In this document: positions 21,276 to 32,700 of the stretch, piece by piece | Layout: the number at the start of each line of letters is the position of its first letter | Numbering within the stretch: position 1 is the stretch's first letter | Assembly (NCBI GenBank): GCA_003117195.1 | Contig: BDSI01000009.1 | Coordinates: forward strand, 558,001-622,000 | Origin: Eudorina sp. 2006-703-Eu-15 | Lineage: Eukaryota; Chlorophyta; Chlorophyceae; Chlamydomonadales; Volvocaceae | Reading direction: 5' to 3' | Length of the DNA: 64,000 nucleotides | Made by a program: the position numbers and the translations under genes | Notes under the pieces: model-generated | Seen by the model: only the letters and a program-made list of their open reading frames with translations | The model's database searches: none | Told to the model about the DNA's origin: nothing

Positions 21276-24122
21276 ATGATGAAGCAGCTGTTGGCCATGC
21301 GACAGCAGCTGCCGGCGCCAGGCCAGGTCCTAGACTTCACGGAGGCCACGTCCAACCTCCCGCTCGACCCCGCGTTTCGCAGCCGCATCTACATCCGGGA
21401 GTGCTACCCGGACCTGTTCAAGCTGCTGATGAACCCCAGATGCAGTCAGTTCATCAGTTGAGTACCGCATGGTGATGTATGCATGCGGGATGGCGACAGT
21501 GTTTCTGTGTCACCAGTGGGGCTTTCTGTTTGGACAGAGCGCAAGTGAAGTTGACCTGACCAACCTTCAATGCACATGCAGTCACGGGCACGCCCGGCAT
21601 CGGCAAGTCTTTTTTCTTCTACTACCTGCTGGCCCGGCTGTTGGCGCTGGAGGAGCCGCCGCCGCACATCGTATGGGAGCACTGGAAGGCAAAGAATATG
21701 AGGGTGCGCCTGCCGAACCTGATGCTACGGTAATGTAGTACCGTTGGGGTTTGTTTAGACGGATGACTCTCCATGATTTTTTAGCGAGCAACTGCGTACT
21801 ATCTGTTACTGCGCACCTGAAAGTGTCGACCTGGTCAGGACACCGGGAGGGCGGGGTGGGTACGATCAGTAGGCTGACACCTTGTAAGGTCACTGGGTGC
21901 CGCCCTCATTGCGGCATCAAGCGAGCTGCTTTTCCTTACGCAGTGGTGCTACACGCACGCAACACAAGAAGTGTATTGCGGCTACCAGGAGAGCTTCCAT
22001 GTCGAGCTGGACGACGCCAACACCTGGTACGTTCGGTCTCACTGCTGCAAGACCTGAGACGCTCATAGCTGAGAATGCGGAACAGCCCGCGCGTTCAAGT
22101 TGCTGTTGCTGCCAAGCCTTGTTGCTTGCGTCCGTGTTTGGATGCAGGTACATCGCCGACGGCATTCTACCTGCTAACCTCACCGTGCCCGCGCGCGCGC
22201 TCTGCATCTCTTCGCCCCGCCCCGATACATACAAGGTAAGCGATGAATAATCGAATATTAATCATGACAAGGGGGTGTCAGCTTTGTGCAGCTGAAAATC
22301 GCCCAATTATGATGAGGCATGAGCTCTGGGCTTGAGACAGGGCCGCCGCCTGGCCCGCGTGTCGGGATTCCACACTCCATCCACACGCGTCCTGGAGGGC
22401 TTCGGCCCCCTGAATCGCTTCGCCCCAAAATGGCGTTCGGTACCGTTAAATGCTTATTGTTAAATGCTCAAGCAGTTGATGGCGTCCCGTTTGGACACGT
22501 TTTATTGCAGGTCGTGCACAAGTGTGGCGCCAAGGTGCTGTACATGCCCCGATGGGAGCTGGAGGAGCTGCTGGCGTGCCGCACGTGAGCATGCACGCAC
22601 GTGGCCGATGCCTTTTCGCTTGCATGCATGATCACAGCCACGTGAATCTGACAGTGCACTGCTGTACATCCGCGTGTGCGCACCGTATATGTGTATGTAC
22701 AGCCAGGTGTACGACAGCAGTGTGCCGACGGACCTGGCCGAACAGCTGTTCACGTGCTACGGCGGCGTGGCGTGGTACGTACTGGCGCTGCCGGCGCGGG
22801 AGGCGGGAGACCCGGTGACGGCAGCGGACGTGGAGTACCACCTGCGGTACCTGAAGGAAGCGCTGCGCAGCAGCAGCGTCGACAAGGTGGGTGGGTCGCT
22901 TGGTGAGCTTGGGCGCGCGGCCCAGCAGGACGTCGACCTGATGATTTGGCGACTGGCCGTCTGCGCAAGTGTGGACGGCGTACGGTGCGGCACAGATGAC
23001 AGGCCTAGAGGCCCTGCACAGTACACATGGCATGCACTAAACCTTCAATATTTGTGGTCTGTCGGGTTTGTTGTTCAGCTCCGGATGGGCTTTTACGGCC
23101 TGATGTCGGAGCCGGAGGACGTCAACCGGGTCATGCACATCATCCCCAAGGACGGCTTTGAGCTGTCACACCTGGAGTTCGCGAGCGCGTGGGTTGCCGA
23201 CGAGTTCATGGCCAGGGCGCTGCGGGAGGACTGCAACGGGCTGGCGGCGTTGGTGGCTCGCAAGGAAGGGGCTTTCAGCGGCCACTTGTATGAGGCGCTC
23301 ATGCACCACCTCCTGCCCCAGGTGAGCTGGCCGGTGGTGTCATGCCTGCAGCCATTGGCCTTTGACAGCTTGGTAGGCGCAGTTGTAGTCGACGTGCCAG
23401 TAGCGAGTGCTGAAGTCAAGACGGTGCGCTTGCGCTGCCCGTGCCGATGTATGGCAGGGTGGCGAGTTCATGGTCATGGCCATCGACGCCACCTCGCTGG
23501 ACCGCGGCGACGAGGAGCCACTGAACCTGCGGAGCTGCGGAAGCAAGAAGATCTTAAAGGTGACGAGCAGCCTGGCATCTTATCAAACATAGTATCAAGA
23601 GCGGGGCTGGACATTGATGCCGCGGTAGCAGATGTGCGCTGCTGGTGAACATGTGCAATTTGCAATTGGCGTTTGCTTCCTGCTGCTGCCCGGCCCCTGC
23701 TGCAGGACGCCGCGGACATCCGGGCTGACTCCTTCAAGGAGGGGGTGTACTACAGACTGGACCCGAGTAACTTCCCGACCGTGGACTCTCTGCTGCGCGT
23801 AGGCGACACGGTGTACCTGTTCCAGATAACCGCCAGAAGCTGCACGACTGTGAGCGTGAAAGCGCTGACAGAGCTTTATGAACGGCTGGGGTTGGTCGGC
23901 CGGCCGCTGGACCTGCGCCTCTACTACGTGGTGCCCGACACCTCGCTCCAGGACTTCAAGGTGGGCCTGGCACCTGCCCAGTCATGGCCACCAGAGCCGC
24001 ATGCGCTTCAGCAGCAGCGCACCCTCTTCTACGTCCTCAAGGGAGGCATGATGTCGAGGCGGCCACAGCAGGCGCAGCCGCCGCCGCCGCCGCAGCAGCA
24101 GCGGCAGGCGCTGCAAGAATAG
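21276..24122 (+). CDS. Crinkler/RHS-type P-loop NTPase with C-terminal REase-like nuclease domain (9 exons, >=493 aa)
   Basis: Exons: 21276-21444, 21582-21703, 21944-22026, 22148-22235, 22511-22584, 22703-22886, 23079-23321, 23458-23559, 23706-24122. All eight junctions keep phase. Conserved order: YIRECYPDLFKLL, Walker A GTPGIGKS (aa 59-66), IVWEHW, NTWYIADG with a probable Walker-B Asp (D129), ALCISSPRPDTYK, VLYMPRWELEELLACR, CYGGVAWYVL. This succession typifies the NTPase module of Crinkler (CRN) and retrotransposon-hot-spot (RHS) proteins. The last exon has NFPTVDSLL ... VYLFQIT (D382, Q395-x-T397), matching the PD-(D/E)XK-like restriction-endonuclease fold of that class, then a Pro/Gln-rich tail. 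Family members in oomycetes, chytrids and trypanosomes are effectors or transposon-linked; function in algae is unknown. The start is uncertain: frame is open upstream to an acceptor-like CTCCTCCTTAG at 21,231, so 5' exons may be missing. Confidence 0.8.
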
Positions 24123-25539
24123 CCGCTGCACGGAGCACCAGCGGCACGTGCCACTCGGGGTGGCAGCTATTGGAGTTGTTGTGGCGGTGGTTGTGGGGGT
24201 AAATGGTAAACCACGATGTTGGGGTGGGGTTGGAGCGGTGCGGGGCACTCCTCTGCCTCTTTTTGCAACTCGCAACTGCGGCATACTGTGGTATCCCGGG
24301 GCCTTGCCCGGGTAGATTGCTCGTAACCATAGCCGTAGCCGGGGCGTGTCATTCACCTGGTCTCGCAGCGGTTAGGGGCTGCCGAACTGTTAGTTCCTAA
24401 CGTGAGTCAACGATGGCGAATTGCCTTGGCCCTATTTCGTGTGTTGGCGTCATGTGTTGATTGGCGTTTGTGTCGACGGATAGAGCACGCTTCTGGCTTA
24501 GTGGTGTGGTTCGTAGTGCCTCTCACGCGCTCATAGGCACTACGAACCACATCATTAAGTACCTCTGGTTTGTGGGCTATGCAGTGTGCAGATAGGACGC
24601 TCTGAGGTAGGGCTATTCATTACTGTAGCGTGTTTGCGTGTGGCTCAGGGCGACTGTGGTGTGTGAGCGCCGTTTTGTGAGTGCCCGAGGCCGGGACCAA
24701 CCCATCCCTGGCGGGTTGCCCTTACCTTGGGTAACGGGTGTACCGGGAAGTCAGGTTGTGCTGGGGTTTACGGAACGTCGGCGAGCTGCTGTCTTTTTGT
24801 GTGTTTTGCGGCGGTTGGCCAGTCGGTAGGCAACTGGCCACGTCGGCCTTGAGTGGAGGGCACGCGACCCTGTGCCTGTGCAGTCGTGTGTTTGCAAGCC
24901 ACACGAGTAACAATGGCGCGTTGCGTGTGCTGGTTTACATAGCTGCAGGTTCGTGTGAGAATGAGGCCCGTTCGTGTTCGTGTTTGGGACGTCTCTTGTT
25001 AGCGCAGTGCCCATGAACGTGTCACAGTGATGCACTGCTGTTGCTGCCATAAATTGTGATTTATGTTCCTGCGCGTTTCCCTTCGAGTCGTAACCTGCTG
25101 CCAGCCCCGCACACTCAACTGCAGCCTTAAGTTGCAGATTCAGATCAACCGCCCGCCCGCGCTACCACTCGCGCAGCCATCCAACTCGCGCCAACTGCCA
25201 TGAATGAGACATTACAAAGCAGGGACAGTCCGACCAAGCAAGGGTGGCCAGCACCCAGGTCAAGAGGGACCATTTCAACCGCCATGCTGTGACCATGTAA
25301 CACATCTGACCCGTCGCTGTCGCCCGTGGCACATGTGACCACGAACTCACGCTTTTTCGGCCGAGTTGCGGCCGAGTCAGTTCGAGTTCCGCCTAAATTG
25401 CCGGGGCACTTGCACCTTCCCGCCCTGACCGGGGGCCGACCCCGATGTGCGCGCCCCAGTGTCTGCCAAATGCTCACGAACTTGCGCTACACGCGCTGCT
25501 TCTTGGCCGCCGACTGACAGACGAACGCGGCGGTAATCC
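24123..25539. other. Spacer between convergent NTPase and mTERF genes
   Basis: Contains the 3' UTRs of both genes. TGTAA at 25,296-25,300 on the + strand is a candidate signal for the NTPase gene. TTACA at 25,212-25,216 (TGTAA on the minus strand) gives the mTERF gene a 3' UTR of about 325 nt. The two candidate transcripts would overlap by about 90 bp. No other gene was seen apart from the hairpin at 24,501-24,555. Confidence 0.45.
24501..24555. repeat. Short perfect hairpin (16-bp stem extending to 21 bp, 13-nt loop)
   Basis: GTGGTTCGTAGTGCCT at 24,506-24,521 is the exact reverse complement of 24,535-24,550. Five further pairs extend outward (three Watson-Crick, two G-U), giving a 21-bp stem around a 13-nt loop. 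It stands alone about 380 bp downstream of the NTPase stop. It could be a small-RNA precursor, a terminator-like structure or a solo foldback element. Confidence 0.85.
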
Positions 25540-26380
25540 TCATGACTTTGCAACCACGCCCGCGTCTTCATCGTCCCCGAAGTGGAAAAGCGTGTCCATG
25601 GCATTCACGATGATACGATCAACAATTTCCTCCCGGTTGAAACCCAAAACTGCAAGTCGCTTCAGTCGGGGCAGTAGCTCCAAGTCTACGTCGAGGTTCA
25701 GAACACCAGGCGCCTGAAGGACCACAAGCTCCAGAATATCGGAATCGGACATGCCGAGCTCGCGAAGGCATACCAGAACCCTTCCGGCCGTGAACAAGCA
25801 CCCCGACACGAAGAAACTTGGCGAGCTCTGGACTAGAGAAGACATGAACGAAGGACGCGCGCCGTAGGCGGAGAAGAATGTGTTCCAGGCAGTAAGATCA
25901 CAGGCGAGTATGCTGGGGCATGCGGTGAGCACGTCCCGAACAGCACGGCGGGCCTCTGAGGGGTCGCGCACGCCCGCTGCAAGCAGGTGTTGGAGGCAAT
26001 CCAGTGATGCTTGCGCCATGGCTTGCTGCCGTGCTGTTTGGGGGCAGCAACCGGGGAACAGGAGCGGCACGTCAGCGACGGCCACACGTTGGACTGTGGG
26101 CATCGTCTGGAATGTTACGCGGGCTGGGGAGCCCACCTTGTCTACACGCAACACCTATGGTATTCTCGTCAAGGCCAAGGGACGCCAGCGCCTCATGCAG
26201 ATGCCCAAGCTGCCGAAGTGATGGTGTGACAACCGGACGGGGTTGAGTGGAAACTTGCACAGCCGCAGTCGCTGAGCGTACTAACGAGTAGACATATCTA
26301 TGGTTTAAGAATACGGCACGAATGCTTCCGCCTGAATAGGTAGAAGCCGGACTCCCAACCCTGAACGGAGAAAGTCTCAT
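25540..26380 (-). CDS. mTERF-family protein, with a probable frameshift near 26,130-26,160
   Basis: The main frame (from ATG at 26,103 to TGA at 25,540, 187 aa) shows tandem mTERF-like helical repeats: LTACPSILACDLTAWNTFF, SAYGARPSFMSSLVQSSPSF, LRELGMSDSDILELVVLQAP, RLKRLAVLGFNREEIVDRII. mTERF proteins are organellar nucleic-acid-binding factors controlling transcript termination or stability. A second frame upstream (ATG at 26,380) continues the family-like pattern (LHEALASLGLDENTIGVACR) behind an N-terminus that could be a transit peptide, but it joins only through a 1-nt shift. Either a base is missing or extra, or the gene has lost its N-terminal part. Head-to-head with the SPIRAL2-like gene, 387 bp apart. 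TGTAA at 25,212-25,216 fits as the poly(A) signal. Confidence 0.62.
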
Positions 26381-26767
26381 GGCTAGAGTGCAACCCATAC
26401 GGATTTCAAGTTTGTTCAATACATCAGTATGAAACATGGACCACTTATGCATAAAGCTAAGACAATACACGTAAAGCGCACCTGTTCAGGTTCCATTTGA
26501 CACAGCACGACAGCTTGACTCCCAAAAAACTTGCAGATTGTCGCGTTTTCACAATGTGTTATGTTGCTCTCTTGCATATACGCATTCCAATCACTTACCG
26601 ATGGACTCTCTGCATGCCTTGACCGGCTGCGGTCCGAGGGACAGTTCGACGTCCGTTGGCGACCAAGCTGGCCCACGTTTCTGTATGTACAATCATGTTA
26701 AACGAGACAATTTTCTGGCTTGGACTTTAGGAGCCTGATACGCACTCTGTGCGGTTACGTGCAAACC
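26381..26767. promoter_or_regulatory. Divergent promoter region, mTERF-like / SPIRAL2-like
   Basis: 387 bp between the two divergent start codons, AT-richer than the flanking exons. It must hold both 5' UTRs and core promoters. No clear TATA box was seen. Confidence 0.4.
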
Positions 26768-29700
26768 ATGGACCTAAAGGCTCGGTTGCGGTCGGGCCTC
26801 CTTTCCTTGGAGGACCGGGACCTTAGCAGCCAGGGGCACATGTCTATAAAAATGCTAATCGACAAGTTGCAGACGGTGCAGCAGGCGGGCATGTTTGTGC
26901 GGGAGCTTACGTCAGGTGCGTCAGGTCTGCGTTCGCCTTCTCACACGACCCGCCCCATGCCCCAACTCCACCCTTTCACCCCCCCCCCATACGGCGCCGT
27001 AGGACTGGACAAGTGCGGCCGGTCAGCAGCAAACAATCGTATCTTACTGCTGTCATACCTTCTAGTGACCCAGGGCCACCTGAGCGCCGTGCGGGCGCTG
27101 CCCCAGGCCATGCCCAGCTTGGTCGCTTACCTGCAGCGCCAGCACCACTCCACCAACCAAGACGATCTGTCTACGCTGGGAAACCGCCTGGGACAAGCCC
27201 TCGCGGCAGCGCTATCGGGCGAATCAGTGCAGCAAGGCGGCGTTTCGGCCAGTCGCTGGGGGGACGTCAACCAGCTGCCCGACCGGCACAGCGGCCTGGG
27301 GATTGCGCACAGCGCTGGCGCGGGGTCGGCTGGTGACGCGGGGGCGCCCTTTTCACCGGACCCGCCCTGGGTGCTCAACCACGTGATCCTGCCGCTTCTG
27401 AGGGTGGCGTGCCGGTGAGCTACAGTTGCCTGGGGCTATTGGCTTGGCAACGGTTGCGGGCGGCGCATTGCCGCTGGTTGGGAAAGGACCGATTTGGAGC
27501 TCCGGGGGAGGGATGGACTGCTGCTGCACTGAGGGGACGAGTCGACCTCCCGTGCTGCGTGCAGATGCGGGGTGTTGCCGGACGGGCCAACAGTGGTCCT
27601 GGCGGCCGTGGTAGGGAGGTCATTTGGGTCACGGGAAGTTTCAGGGTCACGGTTGAGGGTTGTGGCTCGTGTAGGATAGCTGGTGCGATGAGGGCTTGGA
27701 GAGCGGCGTGACGCATGCCTTTGCCGCCGCCAGGGCCCTTAGTATTTTGAGGCAAGGCTGGGGTCTACAAAGTGGATCCTGCTGCCGTGGTGGGCTCCAC
27801 CGCGCCACCACGACCCCCGATTCACATCTGTCCTTCGTCCGCGCCCATTTGCCCGGCAGGGGCCCCGAGCGGGATGCCATGGCCGCGGCTTGTGCTGTGC
27901 TGGTGCCCCTGGCTGACACGCTGGGCCGCCAAGCCGCTCACGGAAGCCGCAGCGTCCAGGGCCCGGCTGCGGCCGTGCTGCAGCGCCTGCTGGGATGGGC
28001 CTTCACCTTGCTCGGCAGCGCCGCCGGGCCCATGAGGTCCGCTGGCGTGCTGCAGCTCCTCGCGAGCTGTGTGCAGGTAGGGCAAAGCTGGGACCGTCTG
28101 CAGGCCGGTGCACCCCAGTTCAGCGTGTCAGGCGGTGTATGTGGGGCTGCAGCGGGCTGCGTAGTGCTGCCTTATGCGCTCTCAGCAAGATCCGAGGTAG
28201 TGGCTGCTTTAGCTTCGGGGCCCGTGGCACAGCGAGCGGAGGGCAGGTTGTATTGCAGGGGACTGCACCACTCGTCGCAGTGGGACCGGAGGGTAACCCA
28301 CCCCTCGGGTGTGCGCTTGCCAGCTGAGGGATCCCACCTGCGGTGCCCCCGCCTGAGAGGTGCTTCTGCCGGACAGGTTCCCCTAAGGTGCCAGTGCGCG
28401 TGTGCCCCGACCCACGGGCCGCCAGGCGCTGGGCCCCAGACTTGAAGTGGACATCGCGAAGCGGTCCATGCTGGCGGCCACTGCCGGGCTGGACTGCGCT
28501 GACGACTGGCAGGTGGGTGGGCGGGTGACGGCTGGCGGGCTGGGCTACTGGCTGGACAGCTGCTGGCGCGGTGTCGGCGCCCCAGGGGACGCAGCGGATG
28601 CCTGACGGCCGCCGGTCGACGCAGGTCTTGCCGGAGGACGCAGTCCGCGCAGCTGCGATGACGTCTGTGCTGTGCCTGCAGGTGCGGCGAGAGGCGGCCA
28701 ACCTCATGCGTGTGCTGGCGGGGCTGGCTCTGTCGCCCGATGCGCCTGGGCGGCAGCCAGCAGCAGCAGCAGTGGCGCCGCACAGCGTGGAGGCGGAGTC
28801 CGGCGCAGCTGCTGCCTGGATGGCGGGGCCGCACCGACGGGAGTTCCTGTTGCAGGTGAGCCACCGAGGGCGTGTGGACAGCGGGCGACGCGGCAGGCGT
28901 GGGCCCCCGAGAAAATGCACCTTGTGTAGCACAGTAGGTGGTGCGTAGGACGTTGGTGTGACGGGTAGGAACATCGCGGAAGGCAGCATGGCAGTCCGGC
29001 ACGATCGCACGCGTCGGCGTTGGGGCCCGTGGGGCCCCCGTGGGAACCAGAATGCCAGGTTGCCCGTGGTGTCGGGCCTGAACCGACGATCCGTGCGGGT
29101 CGGCGTCGCCATCCTTTTTCGGGCATCGCGAGCCCTGCCGCTGCCGCTCCATTTTGCAAAAGCCTTCTTGTGGCCCTCCCCTCCACTCATGGTGTTTGTC
29201 ACACGTCGCGGTGTCCAGGCACTGGAGCCCATCCGACACGACAAGTTCCCGGCCGTCCGCGCAGCCGTCGCCGCCGCGGTCGCTGCGGTGGCACTGCTGC
29301 CGGCCACTCCCACAGAGGAAGAGCCTGCTCACCTAGCCCCGGGTGACTCCCTGGAGTTCCTCCGGGGCACCGCTGCAGCCTTGCCGTGGGGCAGACGCGA
29401 CAGCTTCCGCCGCTCGACCTCGCCCCCGCCCGCGCCCCAGCTGCATCCCAGCGCGGCCGCCGCCGTCCGGCGCTCCCCTCGCGCTTCGCACACCGCACAG
29501 AACACCGACAGCCATCGTTTTGAGGCGGCTGACCCGCGCCGCAGCGGCAGCAACCCGTGGCGAGGCGATGAGGTGGACGGACGGCAGTCGGACCAGCGGG
29601 GCGGCGGCGGCGGCGGCGGTGGCGGCCGTGACGGCGGCGTCCATGGCGGCGCCGACGCGCAGCGCTGGGGCCGTCAGTCCCTGCCCAGGGAGCCTAGCTT

Positions 29701-32700
29701 CTCGGGTATGAACGTCCTGTCCGCCAACGCTGGGGCCCTGGTGCGGCACGCAGCGGACGTTTGGCAGGGCGCGGCCGCAGCCGCCGCAGCGGCGGCGGCT
29801 TCGGATGTCTCTCCCGGCCGCGCAGCTTCCAGAGACAGCGCAGTTCGTGCCGCGGCGTGGATGGTGCAGGAGGAGGAGCCGGAGGAGGATCGGGACCAGG
29901 GACTGCCGCCGCAGCCACGGCGCGGCGGCGCGGGACTGCGGCCGCCGCAGGCCGCATCCGAGTCCCTGCAGCACAGCCGGCATGCCAGCCCCGCAGCGAT
30001 CCGCGGGGCCAGTCGCGAGCCCGTCAGTCGGGGGCACACCACCCGTGGCCGTCCCGTCGGTTATGGGGTGTCTGGCAGCGACGGGGAGGGCGACGACGTC
30101 GGCATGGGCGCCGGCACGGTAGCGGGGCGCGGCGGCCGGGAGCACAGCGGGGTTCATGCGCTCGATGGCCGTCGGGGGAGCGGTGGCTTCAGCTTTGTTG
30201 GCAGCCTCAGCACCCATGCTGGCATGGATGCTCAGGCAGAAGTGATGGATGAGGACGTGGAGGATGATGGACGTGGAAGCGGGAGCAGCTGGCAGGTGCC
30301 CTTGGGTGGCGGTGGTGGTGGTGGTGGTGGTGGCGGTGGTGAGGCGTACAGTGCCAGGAGGGTGCACAGCCTCAGCTCCAGTCGGCAGGGCCGGGGTGCG
30401 GCCGCTTCGGGTTCGCTGTACTTGGATCGCCAGCCGTTGGAGCATGGCGGCTGGGAGGCCGAGGCTGAGGAGGAGGACTCCGAGCGGCGGCTTGGGATGC
30501 GTCCGAGGGACCGGTCAAGCTTGCTGCGGGCGTCCGCTGCTTCCGGTGCCGCCATGCGAAGTGAAGGTACGTTACCCGGTGCGACCTGGTGGTTGCAGGG
30601 CCACAAGGGAACAGGGCAGAGGTGGGCGCTTACTTGCGTCACAGCCCATCGGCTATCGTTGTCCACTGACGTTGGGATGGGCTAGACGGAGACTCCATTT
30701 TTCCAGGCGTTTCCGTGCGCGGACGCCATTCATGCGGTACATACACCCTTCCCGACACCTGCCACGGCCGTACGGCCGCAAATCCTGAGGATTCACGAAA
30801 AGCCTTTGCGCCCATCTCCCGCCGGCCTCCCTCCCTCCCAGACATGCCGGCGCTGCTTCCCAGCAGGAGCCCCTCAGCGCGCTCCGGCGGCTCCCGGACC
30901 ACCGTGCGGCCCGAGGAGCCCCCGCGCCACCGGGCGCCGCCCCGCGGACGCCCCGCCACCGCCGTCGCCGCCTCGCAGCCACGGCCGCATCCGGGCGCAC
31001 CGCTGCGCCAGGCTTCACTCCCAACGGGGCCAGCCCGCCAACAGCAGCAGCAGCCGCCCGCGCGACCGCCCTGGCGGTGCCCCTCCCGGGGGCCCTCCCC
31101 GCGACGACCCCGGTCCGCCAGCCCCGGCGCCAGCGAGGGGCAGCCGGCGCCACAGCCGCAACCGCCGCCGGCTCCAGCCGCGCCACGGGCGTCCAGCCCT
31201 CTACGGCAGGACCCCGCAGTACCGGGGCAGCCACCGGCCTGGTGGGGAGATGGAGCTCCCGTCGGGGAGCAGGGCAGCAGGGCACCTTCGCCGTCGACCG
31301 GAAGGCCCGACTCGGCGCCGCCACGGCCGGCGGCCACTCCCGCTGCCGGGCCGGGTGGCTACGCCGGAGGGGAGCGGGTGGCGGGGAGCCGCGGCGGCGA
31401 CCAGTCCGTGGCGTCGTCGCCGATGCGGCGCTTCCAGCGGCGAGACACCTCCCGGGTCAGCCTCGGCTGGCCGTATGGGTAAGCAGCAGCTGGGTTTTGC
31501 CTTCGCACGGCAGGAGTGCGACGACTCACCTGGCATGTCACGCACTTTGCCTTACCACGGAGCAAAGTGAGTGATACGCAAGGTGCTTCGTCACACCCCT
31601 TTTGCGCCTGGGACGCCCGCGGGCAGGGGGGCCTCCTGCTTGGCCACGTGCGCGCCCCGCGCCCCCCGCCCCGTGTGCGGCCCTCACCCCGTCCAGCCCT
31701 CCCTGCCCCCCGTGGACATGTCCTCCACGGCGAGCTCCATGTCACCCGGGCCCGCGCGGGCATATGTCCGCTCCCCTGTTCCTCCCTGTTCCCCGGCAGG
31801 TACCGGCCGCCCCGCGCAAGCCCCCGCTTCCGACGGCCCGCCGGACTGCCGGCACAGGAGCAGCTGGACTTCGGCGTGCAGGTCTTCGCGAAGGACCCGC
31901 CGCCGCCCAGCCCCCCACCGCCCGCCGCGCTGAGTCCCGGTGGCGGTGAGCCGCTGTACCGGGTAGAGGTGCGCGCGGGGGCGGGCGAGGACCTGACGGC
32001 GCTGGTGCAGATGCAGGTGGCGACACCCACCCGCCCCTCGCCGGGTCGGCAGCCGGGCGCGGGCGACGGCGCCGCGGGTGCTGGGGGTCGGGAGTACAGT
32101 GATGGGTACTGGCCGTCGGGTGGCGACCCAGACGGACGGGAGTATCCCGCGCCCCGCAGCCCGGGTGTGCACCGGCGCGGGTTGGGGGATGCTGGCGCCA
32201 CAGCGCCGGTGGCCGTGCCGGGGCCGGCTGCGGCGGCGCTGGCGGCGGGTGCTGCGGCAGCTGCTGCCGGTGCGGGCTTCGGCGATTACTCTCTGCACCA
32301 GTCGCAGCAGCAGCAGCGGCTGAACGCGAGGGTGCAAATTGTTGGCAGCGAACTGCGCGGGGACCGGCGCCCAGCGGAAGCCTGGCAGGAGCCTGCTCCG
32401 CATGGGTACGGCGGCGTGCCTGGCCGGCATTTTGGCGGCGGAGGACCGGGTCTGGAGGGGCCGGGAGGGGGCCATTGGAGCAGCGAGGACGGTGAGGAGA
32501 GCACGAGCGGTGGGAGCGGCAGTGGCGGAGGCGGAGGCTGGGGCGGAGGACCGCGCGGATCCGCCGCTATGGAGCACCAGCTGCAGGCACTGGTGGAGCA
32601 GGTGGGCTATCGCGTCGCTTGGGTGGCACATGCGTGACACGGAGGGCAGGGGGAGGGCAAAGACGCGCGGTGGGGGCTCCCATGTCGATGCTTCGCAGCC

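Noticed and set aside
28120..30445. Long minus-strand frames opposite the SPIRAL2-like gene
   Set aside because: Antisense shadows; the + strand has TOG-like helices and splice-consistent exons.
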